A stretch of DNA of 64,000 bases, taken from Colwellia psychrerythraea 34H. Its GTDB lineage: Bacteria > Pseudomonadota > Gammaproteobacteria > Enterobacterales > Alteromonadaceae. Where the stretch lies: contig NC_003910.7 in assembly GCF_000012325.1 (NCBI RefSeq), positions 4,464,001-4,528,000 on the forward strand, read 5' to 3'. Position 1 is the first letter of the stretch. Every line of letters begins with the position of its first letter. Positions 9,133-18,954 of this stretch are shown here, one piece after another. The notes beneath the pieces were generated by a model that searched no databases, was not told the origin of the DNA, and saw only the letters and a list, made by a program, of their open reading frames with translations. Position numbers and translations under genes: made by a program.

Positions 9133-10566
9133 ATGCGCTTTAATTACCGAATTGTTTTTATTATCACTGCCTTAGTTTTTACTTTGTCTGCCACCTTAAC
9201 GGTAATTAACTATTTAACTTCGATGGAGACGACTCGGGAGCAACTAAAAAATAGTGCCCTGCCGTTAACAATAGATAATATATATACTGAAATTCAGAAA
9301 AATATCATTGAACCTAATCTCATTGCCTCAATGATGGCGCACGATACTTTTTTAATTGACTGGCTATCACATGAAGAAGATGATCAGCAGCAAATTGTAC
9401 ATTACTTAGAAACCATTCAAAATAAATACCAGATGTTTACCGCCTTTCTTGTATCAGATAAAAGCCGGAACTACTACTCAGCCAAAGGAATGTTGGATAA
9501 AGTTGATAAAAAAAGTCCTAATAGTCAGTGGTATTTAGATTTTCAAAAGACCTCTGAACTAAGCGAAATAAATATAGATTACAATACCCATATGGGCAGT
9601 GAACTTATCATGTTTATCAACCATAAAATCCTTGATAGTGATTATCATATGATAGGCGCCACAGGTGTAGGGTTAAAAACATCTTACATCAATGATATGT
9701 TAAAAGTTTTCAGACAACGTTATCAGTTTTCAGTTTACTTTGTAGATGTTAATGGCAAGGTTGTGATTGCTGAACAAAACGTGAAAAAATTGAATAACCT
9801 GAGCGATATACCTGATCTAGCGAGGCAACTTTCAGACATTATTGGCAAAGGAAGTCAGGTGTTTGAATACACAGAGGCGGGAGAAGCTTTTCTACTTAAT
9901 AGAAAATATATTAGTGAATTAGACTTATATATTATCGTTGAGGCCAAGGTTAACAACTTTACCCAAGCGGCTGAAGAAACCTTTTATCTCAACGTACTAC
10001 TCTCAACAGTTATCACCCTACTTATCAGCTTTATCATTGTGCTTTATGTTAGAAAAATTCATTTAAAATTAGATAAACTGGCCAGTAATGACGACCTAAC
10101 TAACTTACCTAACAGACGTAGTTTTCATGATGAACTCGCAAAGCAATTATTACTCAAAGAACGTTATAATAGCGAGCTGTCTCTTTTATTTATTGATATT
10201 GATAACTTCAAAAAGGTTAACGACACCAAGGGACATGACGTTGGTGATAAAGTACTAAAGTCTTTAGCAAATGTTTTAAATGGTAATGTGAGAAAAAGTG
10301 ATTTTGTTGCGCGATGGGGAGGAGAGGAATTCATTATCCTTTTAATCGGCTCTGATATTAATCAAGCCCAAGTTATTGCTGAGCAACTTCGTTCACAAAT
10401 TGCCAATAGTAAACATTTATCCCAATATGCCCAACAACAAGTTACCATTAGTTTAGGGGCAACGTCTGTGACTAATGAAGATAATATCGATACGATTTTA
10501 AAACGTGCTGATTTGGCTTTATACAAAGCTAAATCTAAGGGAAAAAACTGCGTTGTGTCAGACTAG
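9133..10566 (+). CDS. membrane-bound diguanylate cyclase with extracytoplasmic sensor
   Basis: The protein makes c-di-GMP from two GTP. Of 477 residues, a first membrane helix spans about 7-28, a periplasmic Cache-like sensor 35-280, a second helix 287-306, and a GGDEF domain 318-475. The active-site motif is GGEEF (396-400). The RxxD product-inhibition site is intact five residues before it (Arg387, Asp390), so the enzyme is probably active and feedback-controlled. The ligand is unknown. The gene converges on a PilZ gene with a 9-bp overlap of coding ends, so the two are c-di-GMP neighbours but not co-transcribed. Confidence 0.9.
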   Translation: MRFNYRIVFIITALVFTLSATLTVINYLTSMETTREQLKNSALPLTIDNIYTEIQKNIIEPNLIASMMAHDTFLIDWLSHEEDDQQQIVHYLETIQNKYQMFTAFLVSDKSRNYYSAKGMLDKVDKKSPNSQWYLDFQKTSELSEINIDYNTHMGSELIMFINHKILDSDYHMIGATGVGLKTSYINDMLKVFRQRYQFSVYFVDVNGKVVIAEQNVKKLNNLSDIPDLARQLSDIIGKGSQVFEYTEAGEAFLLNRKYISELDLYIIVEAKVNNFTQAAEETFYLNVLLSTVITLLISFIIVLYVRKIHLKLDKLASNDDLTNLPNRRSFHDELAKQLLLKERYNSELSLLFIDIDNFKKVNDTKGHDVGDKVLKSLANVLNGNVRKSDFVARWGGEEFIILLIGSDINQAQVIAEQLRSQIANSKHLSQYAQQQVTISLGATSVTNEDNIDTILKRADLALYKAKSKGKNCVVSD

Positions 10567-11232
10567 TGCTTGATAGAGTAACTCTATTACCTGTTGTTTA
10601 TTCACTTGATTGAATTTAACACCAAAAGATACACCATCAACTTGCTTCTTAAAATTACAGACGGTCGCATCAAGCTTAATGTTGTCTTCTCCTTCACTCG
10701 TCTCCACCAAAACCTCAATAACTTTATCTTCAGCCAGTACCAACTTTTCACCATTGATAATATCTAACTGACCACCATTAACAGATAAATTTGTCATGGT
10801 AGTTTGCCAGTAAACATCATCAATTTTAACTTTAGCTACTATCTGAGTGTCAATGCGCACAGAAGAACGTAATTGCTGCAATGTTACGGTATTTGGGATG
10901 TCTAACACCATGATACGGGAGGGAATTTGTAAGGTTTGCCTGATGGTGCTAATAAAAGCAACTGCGGCACCATCTCGACCTTCAATAAGGCCACGAACCG
11001 TAATTACAGTACCTTGACCAATATATTGAGAAAACGCACCTAATTTTGAGGAATCCGGGAATTCAATGAGGACATATTTCTTAGGCAAGTAGCCAATGAA
11101 ATAGGTATTAAACTTTCTTTTTTGACCCGCAGGCGTAGAGATATCAATAATGATTGGCGCACCCGCTTTCAAATAAGATAAATTACGTGCAGAAGGTTTA
11201 GTTGGATCAATTAAGATTTCTGGTTCGGCCAT
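10558..11232 (-). CDS. PilZ-domain c-di-GMP effector (YcgR-like layout)
   Basis: This 224-aa soluble protein has an N-terminal beta-rich region (about 20-105) like the YcgR-N domain and a C-terminal PilZ domain. The PilZ c-di-GMP-binding motifs are both present: RxxxR at Arg122-Arg126 (LRSSVR) and NxSxxGG at 148-154 (NLSVNGG). YcgR-type proteins slow flagellar motors when c-di-GMP is high; flagellar genes are not nearby, so the target is not established. The gene follows der by 97 bp on the same strand, with a strong hairpin between them, and its 3' end overlaps a diguanylate cyclase gene on the other strand. Confidence 0.88.
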   Translation of the reverse strand: MAEPEILIDPTKPSARNLSYLKAGAPIIIDISTPAGQKRKFNTYFIGYLPKKYVLIEFPDSSKLGAFSQYIGQGTVITVRGLIEGRDGAAVAFISTIRQTLQIPSRIMVLDIPNTVTLQQLRSSVRIDTQIVAKVKIDDVYWQTTMTNLSVNGGQLDIINGEKLVLAEDKVIEVLVETSEGEDNIKLDATVCNFKKQVDGVSFGVKFNQVNKQQVIELLYQALV

Positions 11233-11293
11233 ATTCTTCGATGAGATACTATGTGGAGCATATTTGTTACCTTAGTAAAACCAAGGCTAGATT

Positions 11294-11321
11294 GCAACTT
11301 GCTATTTTCATAGCAAGTTGC
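11294..11321. other. strong hairpin between der and the PilZ gene
   Basis: A perfect 12-bp stem (GCAACTTGCTAT with its complement) closes a 4-nt loop that reads GAAA on the minus strand, a stable tetraloop class. It sits immediately after the der stop. No U-tract follows on the minus strand, so it is better read as a 3'-end stabiliser or processing hairpin than as a proven terminator. Confidence 0.5.
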
Positions 11322-11329
11322 GGTGAATC

Positions 11330-12826
11330 CTAGTCTTTTTTATAACCTTGCGTGGCACGAGCAATTTTCTTTTGCTCGGTATAGTTCAGTTTCTTCTTAC
11401 CAGCAAACGGGTTCAAGGTATCTTTAAATTGAATACGGATAGGTGTTCCCATCATTTTTAATGACTTACGATAATAGTTCATTAAATAGCGTTTATAAGA
11501 CATAGGTAATTTCTTCGCTGAGTTACCATGAATGATAATTATAGGCGGATTATAACCACCAGCATGCGCATATTTAAGCTTAATACGTCGCCCTTGATGT
11601 AAAGGAGGTTGATGATCAAAAACCGCCATATCAAGTATTTTGGTTACCATTGCGGTTGAAATACGTTTAGTTGCAGAAACAAACGCTTCTTCAACTGACT
11701 CATATAAATGACCAACACCTGTACCATGTAAGGCAGAAATGAAATGTACACGAGCGAAATCAATAAAACCTAAGCGTCGATCAAGTTCCGTCTTAATACG
11801 ATCCTTCTCATGATCTTCTAATCCATCCCACTTATTGACGGCTAAAACCAGTGAACGACCTGCTTCAAGGATAAAGCCTAATAAGCTCAAATCTTGATCG
11901 CTAATGCCTTCTTGAGCATCGATGATAAGAAGACAAACGTTGGCATCTTCAATGGCGCGCAACGTTTTAATCACTGAGTATTTTTCTACAACATCAGTAA
12001 CATTTTTACGACGACGAATACCAGCAGTATCAATTAAGGTGTACTCACGACCATTGCGTTCCATTGGAATATAAACGCTATCACGCGTTGTACCAGGCAT
12101 ATCATAAACGACAACACGTTCTTCACCCAAAATTCGATTGGTTAACGTTGATTTTCCGACATTAGGGCGACCAATTATCGCTAATTTTATCTTGTCATTT
12201 TCTTGAGGTTCATCTTCAAGCTTCTTAGCAAGTTCTTCTTCTGTTAGCTCAACGTCCTTATCACTAAAGAAAGCATCATCAAACTCACCTTCACTTGCTT
12301 CACCCTCTTCTACTTTGGGCTTGCCAAGTTCTTCAATATGAGGCGTTAGTGCAATCGTTAAAAGTTGCGTAACACCACGACCATGAGCAGCCGCAATTTG
12401 GTGAACATGCTCGCCTAATCCTAACGAGTAAAATTCAGCCACGGCCGAATCACCATGAATTCCATCAATCTTGTTGGCAACGACAAATATTTTTTTATTT
12501 TGCTTACGCAAATGATCAGCAATACCATGATCAGCTGCAGTCAAACCATCACGAGCATCAACTAAAAACAGTACCGCATCGGCTTCTTCTATCGCCATTA
12601 ATGACTGTTCAGCCATTTTCACATCGATACCTTGTTCATCGCCATTAATACCACCAGTATCAATTACAATAAAAGGATGTTCTTCTACTTCAGCTTGACC
12701 ATATTGACGATCGCGAGTTAGACCAGGGTAATCGGCTACAAGAGCATCACGACTACGGGTTAAACGGTTAAATAACGTTGATTTTCCGACATTAGGACGG
12801 CCAACTAGAGCAACTACAGGAAGCAT
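11330..12826 (-). CDS. der: ribosome assembly GTPase Der (EngA)
   Basis: Der is an essential tandem-GTPase needed for 50S subunit maturation. From the ATG at 12826 it has 498 residues (E. coli 490) and begins [17 protein letters not shown], matching homologues. A GAGG ribosome site lies 5 nt before it, so the upstream in-frame TTG at 12880 was not used. Two G domains (P-loops GRPNVGKS at about 8-15 and in the middle of the chain, each with NKxD) are followed by the C-terminal KH-like domain. In relatives der follows bamB directly. Here a 267-bp element and a strong terminator separate them, so der may need its own promoter. Confidence 0.96.
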
Positions 12827-12948
12827 GAGCACCTCAAAGGAATCACCATGCAAGCGAGTAATGCACGGTTTTTCAAACAAATATAAAAACTAAATATCAA
12901 AGATTAAAAACAAAGCTACTCAGTCAGCTCAGTTAAAAATGATATTGC

Positions 12949-12993
12949 TAAAAACAAGCAACGGCTCCTAATGCACTTTGCATAGGAGCCGTT
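12949..12993 (-). terminator. strong terminator between bamB and der
   Basis: On the minus strand an 11-bp perfect stem (AACGGCTCCTA/TAGGAGCCGTT), with a further TGCA/TGCA pairing inside the loop, is followed by GCTTGTTTTT. It lies after bamB and after the inserted 267-bp element, and 120 bp before der. Confidence 0.8.
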
Positions 12994-13029
12994 ATTAACT
13001 TTAGTTGCTTTATTTAAAAAAAAGCAACT

Positions 13030-13296
13030 TATACCCAAGCCACTTGAAGGTACGTATTTCAGGACGATTGAGCGACTCATGATCAAGGCGTCTCATTTTA
13101 TTAAGGGTTATTCCCTTAAAAAAGGAGGTAACGAAGAACATGGTTTGCTCAGACGTCCCCGAAGGGCTGGTTTAGAAACGCTTTACGCTGCGTTATTGAT
13201 TGAGACAATAGAATAACTATTCTCTTCAATCAATGCCTTTCCTAAAGGCATTTCTAATTCCCGCTGAAATCTGAACCTTCAGGTAGCTTGGGTATA
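13030..13296. mobile_element. family A miniature inverted-repeat element, copy A1 (267 bp)
   Basis: The element runs from TATACCCAAGCCAC to TAGCTTGGGTATA, with imperfect terminal inverted repeats of roughly 35 bp. It is clearly similar along its whole length to copies at 26236-26502 and 41251-41517, and all three are exactly 267 bp. It has no transposase gene. Internal hairpins include AAGGG/CCCTT and GAATA/TATTC. It lies between bamB and der. Confidence 0.85.
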
Positions 13297-13309
13297 TAAA
13301 CAGTACAAC

Positions 13310-14554
13310 TTATTGAGCAGCACTGACAATTTTTGGTGTAATAATAACTTGTAAGTCACCATCACGTGATTGGCTATACATTACATCATCAACAACGGTT
13401 GGCGTTGAATATATACCACTACTATCAATTTGATGACGAGACACTATTTCACCTGTCTCTTGATTTAACCAATGCAAGTAACCTTCAAAATCGCCAACCA
13501 CAACATAGTCATCAACAACTGCTGGCCCAGTTACACTGCGATTAGTTAACTCAACATTACTCCAACGTTCAATACCATCAATTCGATTAAGAGCATAAAT
13601 ATGACCGCGAGTATTGGTAATATAAATATCGTTACGATAAACAGCAATTTGTCTGTATGAAGAGTATTGACGTTTCCATAAAATTCGCCCTGACTTTAAT
13701 TCGATTGCAACCAAGTTACCGCGAGCAGAGATGGCATAAACTTTATCGCCAAATACTACTGGCGCTGAATCAACATCGATAACGCGTTGTAATTCTGTTG
13801 AACCTGTCGCTTCACCTACTTCTGTTGTCCAACCTGCTTGACCCTTCTCAAGAATGTATACACCTAACTCACCCTTGCCAGAGCCTACTAATACGCCACC
13901 TGATGCAATAACCGGTGTACTAATACCACGTAATGTTAAAGCAGGAACATCTTGTTCGGCTTTCCATAACTCTTCACCAGTACTAGCATCAAAACCTTTA
14001 AGTACACCTGATGCAGAATTCACCACTAAAATACCAGCATCAATGGCAGGAGGAGTAATAACTTCACCTTTGATTTTGGCTTGCCATACTAGCTCACCTG
14101 TTTCAGCATCTAAGGCAAAAACGTCACCGTTTTCAGTACCAAGAAATATTTTATTCATACCTGCAATAGGACCGCCAGCGACTAAGGCAGAAACACGACT
14201 ATCCCAGAAGCTACGTTCATCATTAATGTCACTTAAATCAGCTTGCCAAACTTTATCGCCACTCTCTTTTTCATAAGCAACAACATCACCAGTACGACTG
14301 GCGCTATAGACTTTGTTGTATGCAACAATAGGCTTTATACGCGAAAAGTAGTCATCTACACCATCGCCTACACTTTGGTCCCACAATATTTCCACATCAA
14401 AAGCATTATCTAAATCAGAGAGCTCTGCAACTTTAGTGCTAAGGTCTTCTTCATCACTTGATGAACAAGCGAATAAGCTTGAAGTCAGCAAAATAATGGC
14501 GAGTACTTTTTTAGTATTCAAACCTTTAAAAAAATCTTTATCAAAACAACGCAT
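13310..14554 (-). CDS. bamB: outer-membrane assembly lipoprotein BamB
   Basis: BamB is a beta-propeller lipoprotein of the BAM complex, which inserts beta-barrel proteins in the outer membrane. From the ATG at 14554 (AAGG 6 nt upstream; an in-frame TTG at 14572 lies further out) it has 414 residues. A lipoprotein signal ends in SSLFAC, with the lipidated Cys near residue 30. PQQ-like propeller repeats follow, each with a GxxxWxxxL-type pattern (GDKVWQADL, GELVWQAKI, GEELWKAE, GRILWKRQY, GIERWSNVEL). It follows yfgM by 51 bp, as in E. coli. Its usual downstream partner der is displaced by an element and a terminator. Confidence 0.95.
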   Translation of the reverse strand: MRCFDKDFFKGLNTKKVLAIILLTSSLFACSSSDEEDLSTKVAELSDLDNAFDVEILWDQSVGDGVDDYFSRIKPIVAYNKVYSASRTGDVVAYEKESGDKVWQADLSDINDERSFWDSRVSALVAGGPIAGMNKIFLGTENGDVFALDAETGELVWQAKIKGEVITPPAIDAGILVVNSASGVLKGFDASTGEELWKAEQDVPALTLRGISTPVIASGGVLVGSGKGELGVYILEKGQAGWTTEVGEATGSTELQRVIDVDSAPVVFGDKVYAISARGNLVAIELKSGRILWKRQYSSYRQIAVYRNDIYITNTRGHIYALNRIDGIERWSNVELTNRSVTGPAVVDDYVVVGDFEGYLHWLNQETGEIVSRHQIDSSGIYSTPTVVDDVMYSQSRDGDLQVIITPKIVSAAQ

Positions 14555-14605
14555 AGTTTGCCTTATTAACAACAGTAAATGATCTTGCTAAAAAACCTAA
14601 ATAGG

Positions 14606-15277
14606 TTACTTAGCTGCAGGTTCAGCAGCGACCACTTCAGCCACAGGCAAAGTAGTAACTTGTGCTAAATCATCTAATTTAATCTGTAAACTTGGGCTTG
14701 TAGCAATACCGTCAGCAGCAATAGCGGCTTGATAAGCATTACGAGCAAGATCATTTTTACCTTGTTGCAAATACGCATCACCTTTGACTTCTTCAATAGC
14801 AGCAGTAAATGATTCAGGTAAATTACTATTTAATGTGGCAAGGGCTTCTGAATATTGCTCAAGTTGAACTTGAACACGAGCCAAACGTAAACTTGCAATT
14901 GCTTTAATACCATCAGTTGGCGCAGACTCAATTGCAGTCGTTAACTGTTTTTGAACTTGTGGCCAGTCTTTATGGCTCGCCGATTCTTTGGCAAGGGCCA
15001 ATGCAGTTAACGCAACATAGCTATTGTCACCATTTTCACTGATAAATTTTTCAGCATTCGCGGTAAAAGCCTTAGCATCTTTACCACTTTGTTCGATAAG
15101 TGTTTGGTAGCTATCTGATACGGCTATTTCTTCATCAAACTTATTATCCTGATAAAGGTTAAAACCGATAAATCCAGCAAAACCTAGGGTGACACCCGCG
15201 ATAATAGTATAACCATTTTGTTGCCAGTAACTTTTAATTGCTTCTACTTGTTGTTCTTCAGTTTGATAAATTTCCAC
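14606..15277 (-). CDS. yfgM: YfgM-family membrane-anchored TPR protein
   Basis: YfgM is a single-pass inner-membrane protein with a periplasmic TPR domain; in E. coli it associates with PpiD and the Sec translocon. The 223 residues begin MEIYQTEEQQVEAIKSYWQQNG, typical of the family. A membrane helix follows (about 23-42, YTIIAGVTLGFAGFIGFNLY), then Ala-rich TPR-like helices (about 60-195). The tail is Ala/Glu/Val-rich. It sits 23 bp after hisS and 51 bp before bamB, the conserved gammaproteobacterial order. Confidence 0.93.
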   Translation of the reverse strand: MEIYQTEEQQVEAIKSYWQQNGYTIIAGVTLGFAGFIGFNLYQDNKFDEEIAVSDSYQTLIEQSGKDAKAFTANAEKFISENGDNSYVALTALALAKESASHKDWPQVQKQLTTAIESAPTDGIKAIASLRLARVQVQLEQYSEALATLNSNLPESFTAAIEEVKGDAYLQQGKNDLARNAYQAAIAADGIATSPSLQIKLDDLAQVTTLPVAEVVAAEPAAK

Positions 15278-15300
15278 TACTTCACCTTGGCCTAAAGCCT

Positions 15301-16581
15301 TTAAATTAATTCAGATAACAAGCTCGAAACTTGAGTAAATTCGATGCTTTCCTGTTCTTTTTGTCCGCGTAAGTATTTCACCATGACTTTCTCTTGGGTA
15401 ATTTCATCATCACCTAAGATTAACGCGATTTGTGCACCGGATTTATCGGCACGTTTCAATTGTTTTTTCATATTGCCGCCACCACAGTGACATTGCAATC
15501 TTATTTCTGGTACTTGATCACGCCATTGTTCAGCTAACTTATTCGCTGCAACTTGTGCATCATCACCCAATATAACGACATAGGCATCTACCTGTGGACG
15601 AATATTAGTTACTTTTTCTAATTCTGTTAGCATTAAAACTAAACGCTCAATACCTAAGGCAAAACCAAAGGCTGGTGTTGCTTTACCACCCAATTGCTCA
15701 ACTAAACCATCATAGCGACCACCAGCACAGATAGTACCTTGTGCGCCAAGTGTTGTAGTTACCCATTCAAAAACGGTACGATTATAGTAATCTAAGCCAC
15801 GTACTAAGCGCTCGTTCAATACATAATTGATACCTGCCGCATCCAAGCGAGCACATAGCGTATCAAAGTGTGTTTGCGTTTCTTCACCAAAATGATCTGA
15901 TAACTTAGGCGCGTTCGTTAAAGCTTCTTGCACTTGTGGATTTTTACTATCCAATACTCTTAACGGGTTAGTGTGCATTCGGCGTTTAGAATCTTCATCT
16001 AGTAACTCTTCATGCTCAAGTAAATAAGCAATCAAAGCTTCACGGTAATTAGCACGTTCTTCGTTTGATCCTAATGAATTCAACTCTAGTGTGACAAATT
16101 CATTGATACCAAGTTCCCGCCATAAGCGCGAAGTTAGTAAAATAATTTCTGCATCTATGTCTGGAGTCGCAATTCCAAAGGCTTCCAAGCCAAATTGATG
16201 AAACTGGCGATAACGACCTTTTTGTGGTCTTTCATGGCGAAACATAGGTCCCATATACCAAAGACGTTGCTCTTGGTTATATAATAAACCATGTTGATTA
16301 CCTGCTCGGACACAACTTGCAGTACCTTCTGGACGGAGCGTTAAACTATCGCCATTTAAATCATCAAAGGTGTACATTTCTTTTTCAACAATATCGGTTA
16401 CTTCACCAATACCGCGTTTAAATAGAGCGGTTGACTCAACAATCGGCATGCGAATTTCAGCAAAACCGTAATTACTGGCAACACGGCGCAGTACCGTTTC
16501 AACCATTTGCCAAATATTAGTTTCACTTGGAAGACAATCATTCATGCCACGTATTGCTTGTAGAGCCTTTTGTTTAGCCAC
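15301..16581 (-). CDS. hisS: histidyl-tRNA synthetase
   Basis: HisRS charges tRNA-His. The 426-aa protein (E. coli 424) shows the class II core: motif 1 region [20 protein letters not shown], motif 2 with [12 protein letters not shown], the HisA signature [12 protein letters not shown], and motif 3 with [17 protein letters not shown]-terminal anticodon-binding domain spans about residues 330-425. The start is a GTG at 16581, giving the family-typical [19 protein letters not shown] terminus. A 182-bp gap to ispG holds a possible promoter, so hisS may be partly independent of the upstream genes. Confidence 0.97.
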   Translation of the reverse strand: MAKQKALQAIRGMNDCLPSETNIWQMVETVLRRVASNYGFAEIRMPIVESTALFKRGIGEVTDIVEKEMYTFDDLNGDSLTLRPEGTASCVRAGNQHGLLYNQEQRLWYMGPMFRHERPQKGRYRQFHQFGLEAFGIATPDIDAEIILLTSRLWRELGINEFVTLELNSLGSNEERANYREALIAYLLEHEELLDEDSKRRMHTNPLRVLDSKNPQVQEALTNAPKLSDHFGEETQTHFDTLCARLDAAGINYVLNERLVRGLDYYNRTVFEWVTTTLGAQGTICAGGRYDGLVEQLGGKATPAFGFALGIERLVLMLTELEKVTNIRPQVDAYVVILGDDAQVAANKLAEQWRDQVPEIRLQCHCGGGNMKKQLKRADKSGAQIALILGDDEITQEKVMVKYLRGQKEQESIEFTQVSSLLSELI

Positions 16582-16682
16582 TGAGCTGTTCTCTCTTTTT
16601 ATTTTTCTATAAGGCCGAGCAGCATGCCCCTTTTGGGCTCACTTTCTGGCACTTAATACTGTGTTAAAATTGCGCAGCGCGC

Positions 16683-16688
16683 AGTATA
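16683..16688 (-). promoter_or_regulatory. possible -10 element upstream of hisS
   Basis: TATACT on the minus strand (5/6 of consensus) lies about 100 nt before the hisS GTG. Upstream, only a poor -35 match (TTTATT at 17-nt spacing) is visible. A GC-rich palindromic stretch (GCGCGCTGCGC) follows it. Weak evidence. Confidence 0.3.
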
Positions 16689-16763
16689 CCTAATAATAGC
16701 AATCGAATAAACCATGGTGCTTATAGTGTTTTAATTGCCTGACACGATAAGTTAACGCTGGCT

Positions 16764-17894
16764 TTAGTCTTTTGTTAGGATATCAATTTTGTTTTTTTCA
16801 TCAAGACGCTCACTCATTGAACGTGCTTTCGCGCGGATACGTTGCTCTAGTTGGTCAACAAGATCAGTGTTATCAAAGCGTTCCTTTTGGCGTATACCAT
16901 CTAAATAATAACCACTTTTTTTACTGCTCCCCGTTAAGCCAAGGTCTGAGACCATCGCTTCACCTGGACCATTAACAATACAGCCAATAATTGAGACATC
17001 CATCGGCGTCATAATATCTTCAATACGTTGCTCTAAAGCATTAACTGTTGATACCACATCAAACTCTTGTCGAGAACAACTTGGGCAAGCTATCAAGTTA
17101 ATACCGCGACTACGTAATTTAAGTGATTTTAAAATATCAAAACCCACTTTAATTTCTTCAATGGGATCAGCTGCGAGTGATATGCGTATAGTATCGCCAA
17201 TTCCTTGAGCTAATAATAAGCCCAAACCAACGGAGGACTTTACCGAACCAGAGCGCAAACCGCCGGCCTCGGTAATGCCTAAATGTAATGGGTTATCAAT
17301 TTGTTTTGCTAATAATTTATAAGATTCGACCGCTAAAAAAACGTCAGACGCTTTAACACTGACTTTAAACTCATTGAAATTGAGTCTATCTAAAATATCA
17401 ACATGGCGCATAGCCGACTCTAACAAAGCCTCTGGCGTTGGCTCAGTATACTTTTCTTGAATATCTTTTTCTAAGGAACCACCATTTACACCAATTCGAA
17501 TAGGAATATTATTGTCGCGAGCACACTCAACCACACTACGGATTCTATTTTCATTACCAATGTTACCGGGATTAATACGCAAGCAATCAACGCCGTATTC
17601 CGCAACTTTTAAGGCAATACGATAATCAAAATGAATATCAGCAACTAAAGGAACGTTCACTTGTTTTTTTATTTCACGAAAAGCTTCTGCAGCATCCATT
17701 GTCGGTACACTAACACGAACAATATCAGCGCCAACGGCTTCCAACGCTTTTATTTGCGCTACAGTTGCCGCTACATCAGTGGTCAATGTATTTGTCATTG
17801 ACTGCACAGTAATAGGCGCATCGCCGCCAACAGGTACATTACCGACCATAATTTGACGAGAGACACGGCGTATAATTGGTGATTCTTTAAACAT
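16764..17894 (-). CDS. ispG: 4-hydroxy-3-methylbut-2-en-1-yl diphosphate synthase (IspG/GcpE)
   Basis: IspG reductively converts MEcPP to HMBPP in the MEP isoprenoid pathway, using a [4Fe-4S] cluster. The protein has 376 residues (E. coli 372). The TIM-barrel part begins [20 protein letters not shown]. The C-terminal cluster ligands are Cys270 and Cys273 (CPSC), Cys305 (GCIVNGPGE) and Glu312, all present. It lies 67 bp after rodZ and before hisS, the standard order in this group. Confidence 0.97.
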   Translation of the reverse strand: MFKESPIIRRVSRQIMVGNVPVGGDAPITVQSMTNTLTTDVAATVAQIKALEAVGADIVRVSVPTMDAAEAFREIKKQVNVPLVADIHFDYRIALKVAEYGVDCLRINPGNIGNENRIRSVVECARDNNIPIRIGVNGGSLEKDIQEKYTEPTPEALLESAMRHVDILDRLNFNEFKVSVKASDVFLAVESYKLLAKQIDNPLHLGITEAGGLRSGSVKSSVGLGLLLAQGIGDTIRISLAADPIEEIKVGFDILKSLKLRSRGINLIACPSCSRQEFDVVSTVNALEQRIEDIMTPMDVSIIGCIVNGPGEAMVSDLGLTGSSKKSGYYLDGIRQKERFDNTDLVDQLEQRIRAKARSMSERLDEKNKIDILTKD

Positions 17895-17961
17895 AATATT
17901 TCTTTATATTTTTTCTGTATGCAAAGTAGTAACTAAATTAAGGATTCCCCTAAAACAGTGA

Positions 17962-18954
17962 CTACTCAACAATAGGTAAGTTAAATTTAGCAATATTGCC
18001 AACATTAAAAGCCGACATATCTACTGGCTGATCATTAAAAACAATACTGGCTAACTCTGGTTTTCCAACAGTAATACTCAGCGGTGCTTTACCTTGTACA
18101 GTCATTACATAACCTGACTTTTTCACACCCCAAGCAATTCGCTCACCCGTTGCATCATAAATATTTACCCAACAATCACCTTTAAAGGTAAACACTGCAG
18201 TACTTATCGCTGCTACTTCTGGTTCTGCAGGTTGAGAAACGTCATTTACTACAATATTAGCTGAAGCTTTAAGATCATTATTAGCATCATTTATTAGCGC
18301 TTTAGTGCTCGTGTCTAATGCTAATTCTATCTCATCTTTTTTTTCACTTAGCTGAGCATTATCATTAACGGGCGCCGTTTCAATAGCCAAAGAAGAAGGT
18401 TCGATATTCGTCGTTACAACATCACCACTAACGTTTTCAGCAGGAGCTGTATTTGGAATCATATTTGATGAGTCATCCGCCTGCTGCCTGCTTTCTTGTA
18501 GCCACCATAATACAGTCAATCCCACCAAAACAGCCACGATCAAATAGCTTAACCACATAACACGGCTATGCTCTGCTTGTTTAGATGTTTCTTTAGAGAA
18601 GCTCAACATTTCGCTGCGTTGAATAGTCGCAGCATCAAGCGCATCATAACTTGCCAGTACCTCTTTTACTTCAACGCCAACCAATTTAGCATAATTGGCT
18701 AAATAGCCACGATTGAAAGTAACGGGCATTGAGGGGTCAAAGATATCGTCTTCAATATTTTGAACCAGTGCTACTTTTAAGTTCAGTTTACTGGAAATAA
18801 ACTCTTGTGAAAGTGATAACGCTTTGCGAGCTTCACTCAGCATAGCGCCAGGACTCAAAACTTCTATGTAATCATTTAGTTCAGTGACTTGTTCGGTAAC
18901 ATCACTTTGTTGTTCTTTATCTACTTCTACAGCAGGGGATACATCATTAGTCAT
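17962..18954 (-). CDS. rodZ: cytoskeletal membrane protein RodZ
   Basis: RodZ links MreB to the elongasome and helps maintain rod shape. The 330 residues comprise a cytoplasmic helix-turn-helix (about 37-105, beginning LSPGAMLSEARKALSLSQEFISSKL), a membrane helix (about 132-152, VMWLSYLIVAVLVGLTVLWW), a low-complexity periplasmic linker (155-245), and a C-terminal beta domain (about 247-330, FKGDCWVNIYDATGERIAWG). The start overlaps the pilF stop by 8 bp, which suggests translational coupling. The call rests on domain order and synteny (pilF-rodZ-ispG). Confidence 0.93.
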   Translation of the reverse strand: MTNDVSPAVEVDKEQQSDVTEQVTELNDYIEVLSPGAMLSEARKALSLSQEFISSKLNLKVALVQNIEDDIFDPSMPVTFNRGYLANYAKLVGVEVKEVLASYDALDAATIQRSEMLSFSKETSKQAEHSRVMWLSYLIVAVLVGLTVLWWLQESRQQADDSSNMIPNTAPAENVSGDVVTTNIEPSSLAIETAPVNDNAQLSEKKDEIELALDTSTKALINDANNDLKASANIVVNDVSQPAEPEVAAISTAVFTFKGDCWVNIYDATGERIAWGVKKSGYVMTVQGKAPLSITVGKPELASIVFNDQPVDMSAFNVGNIAKFNLPIVE

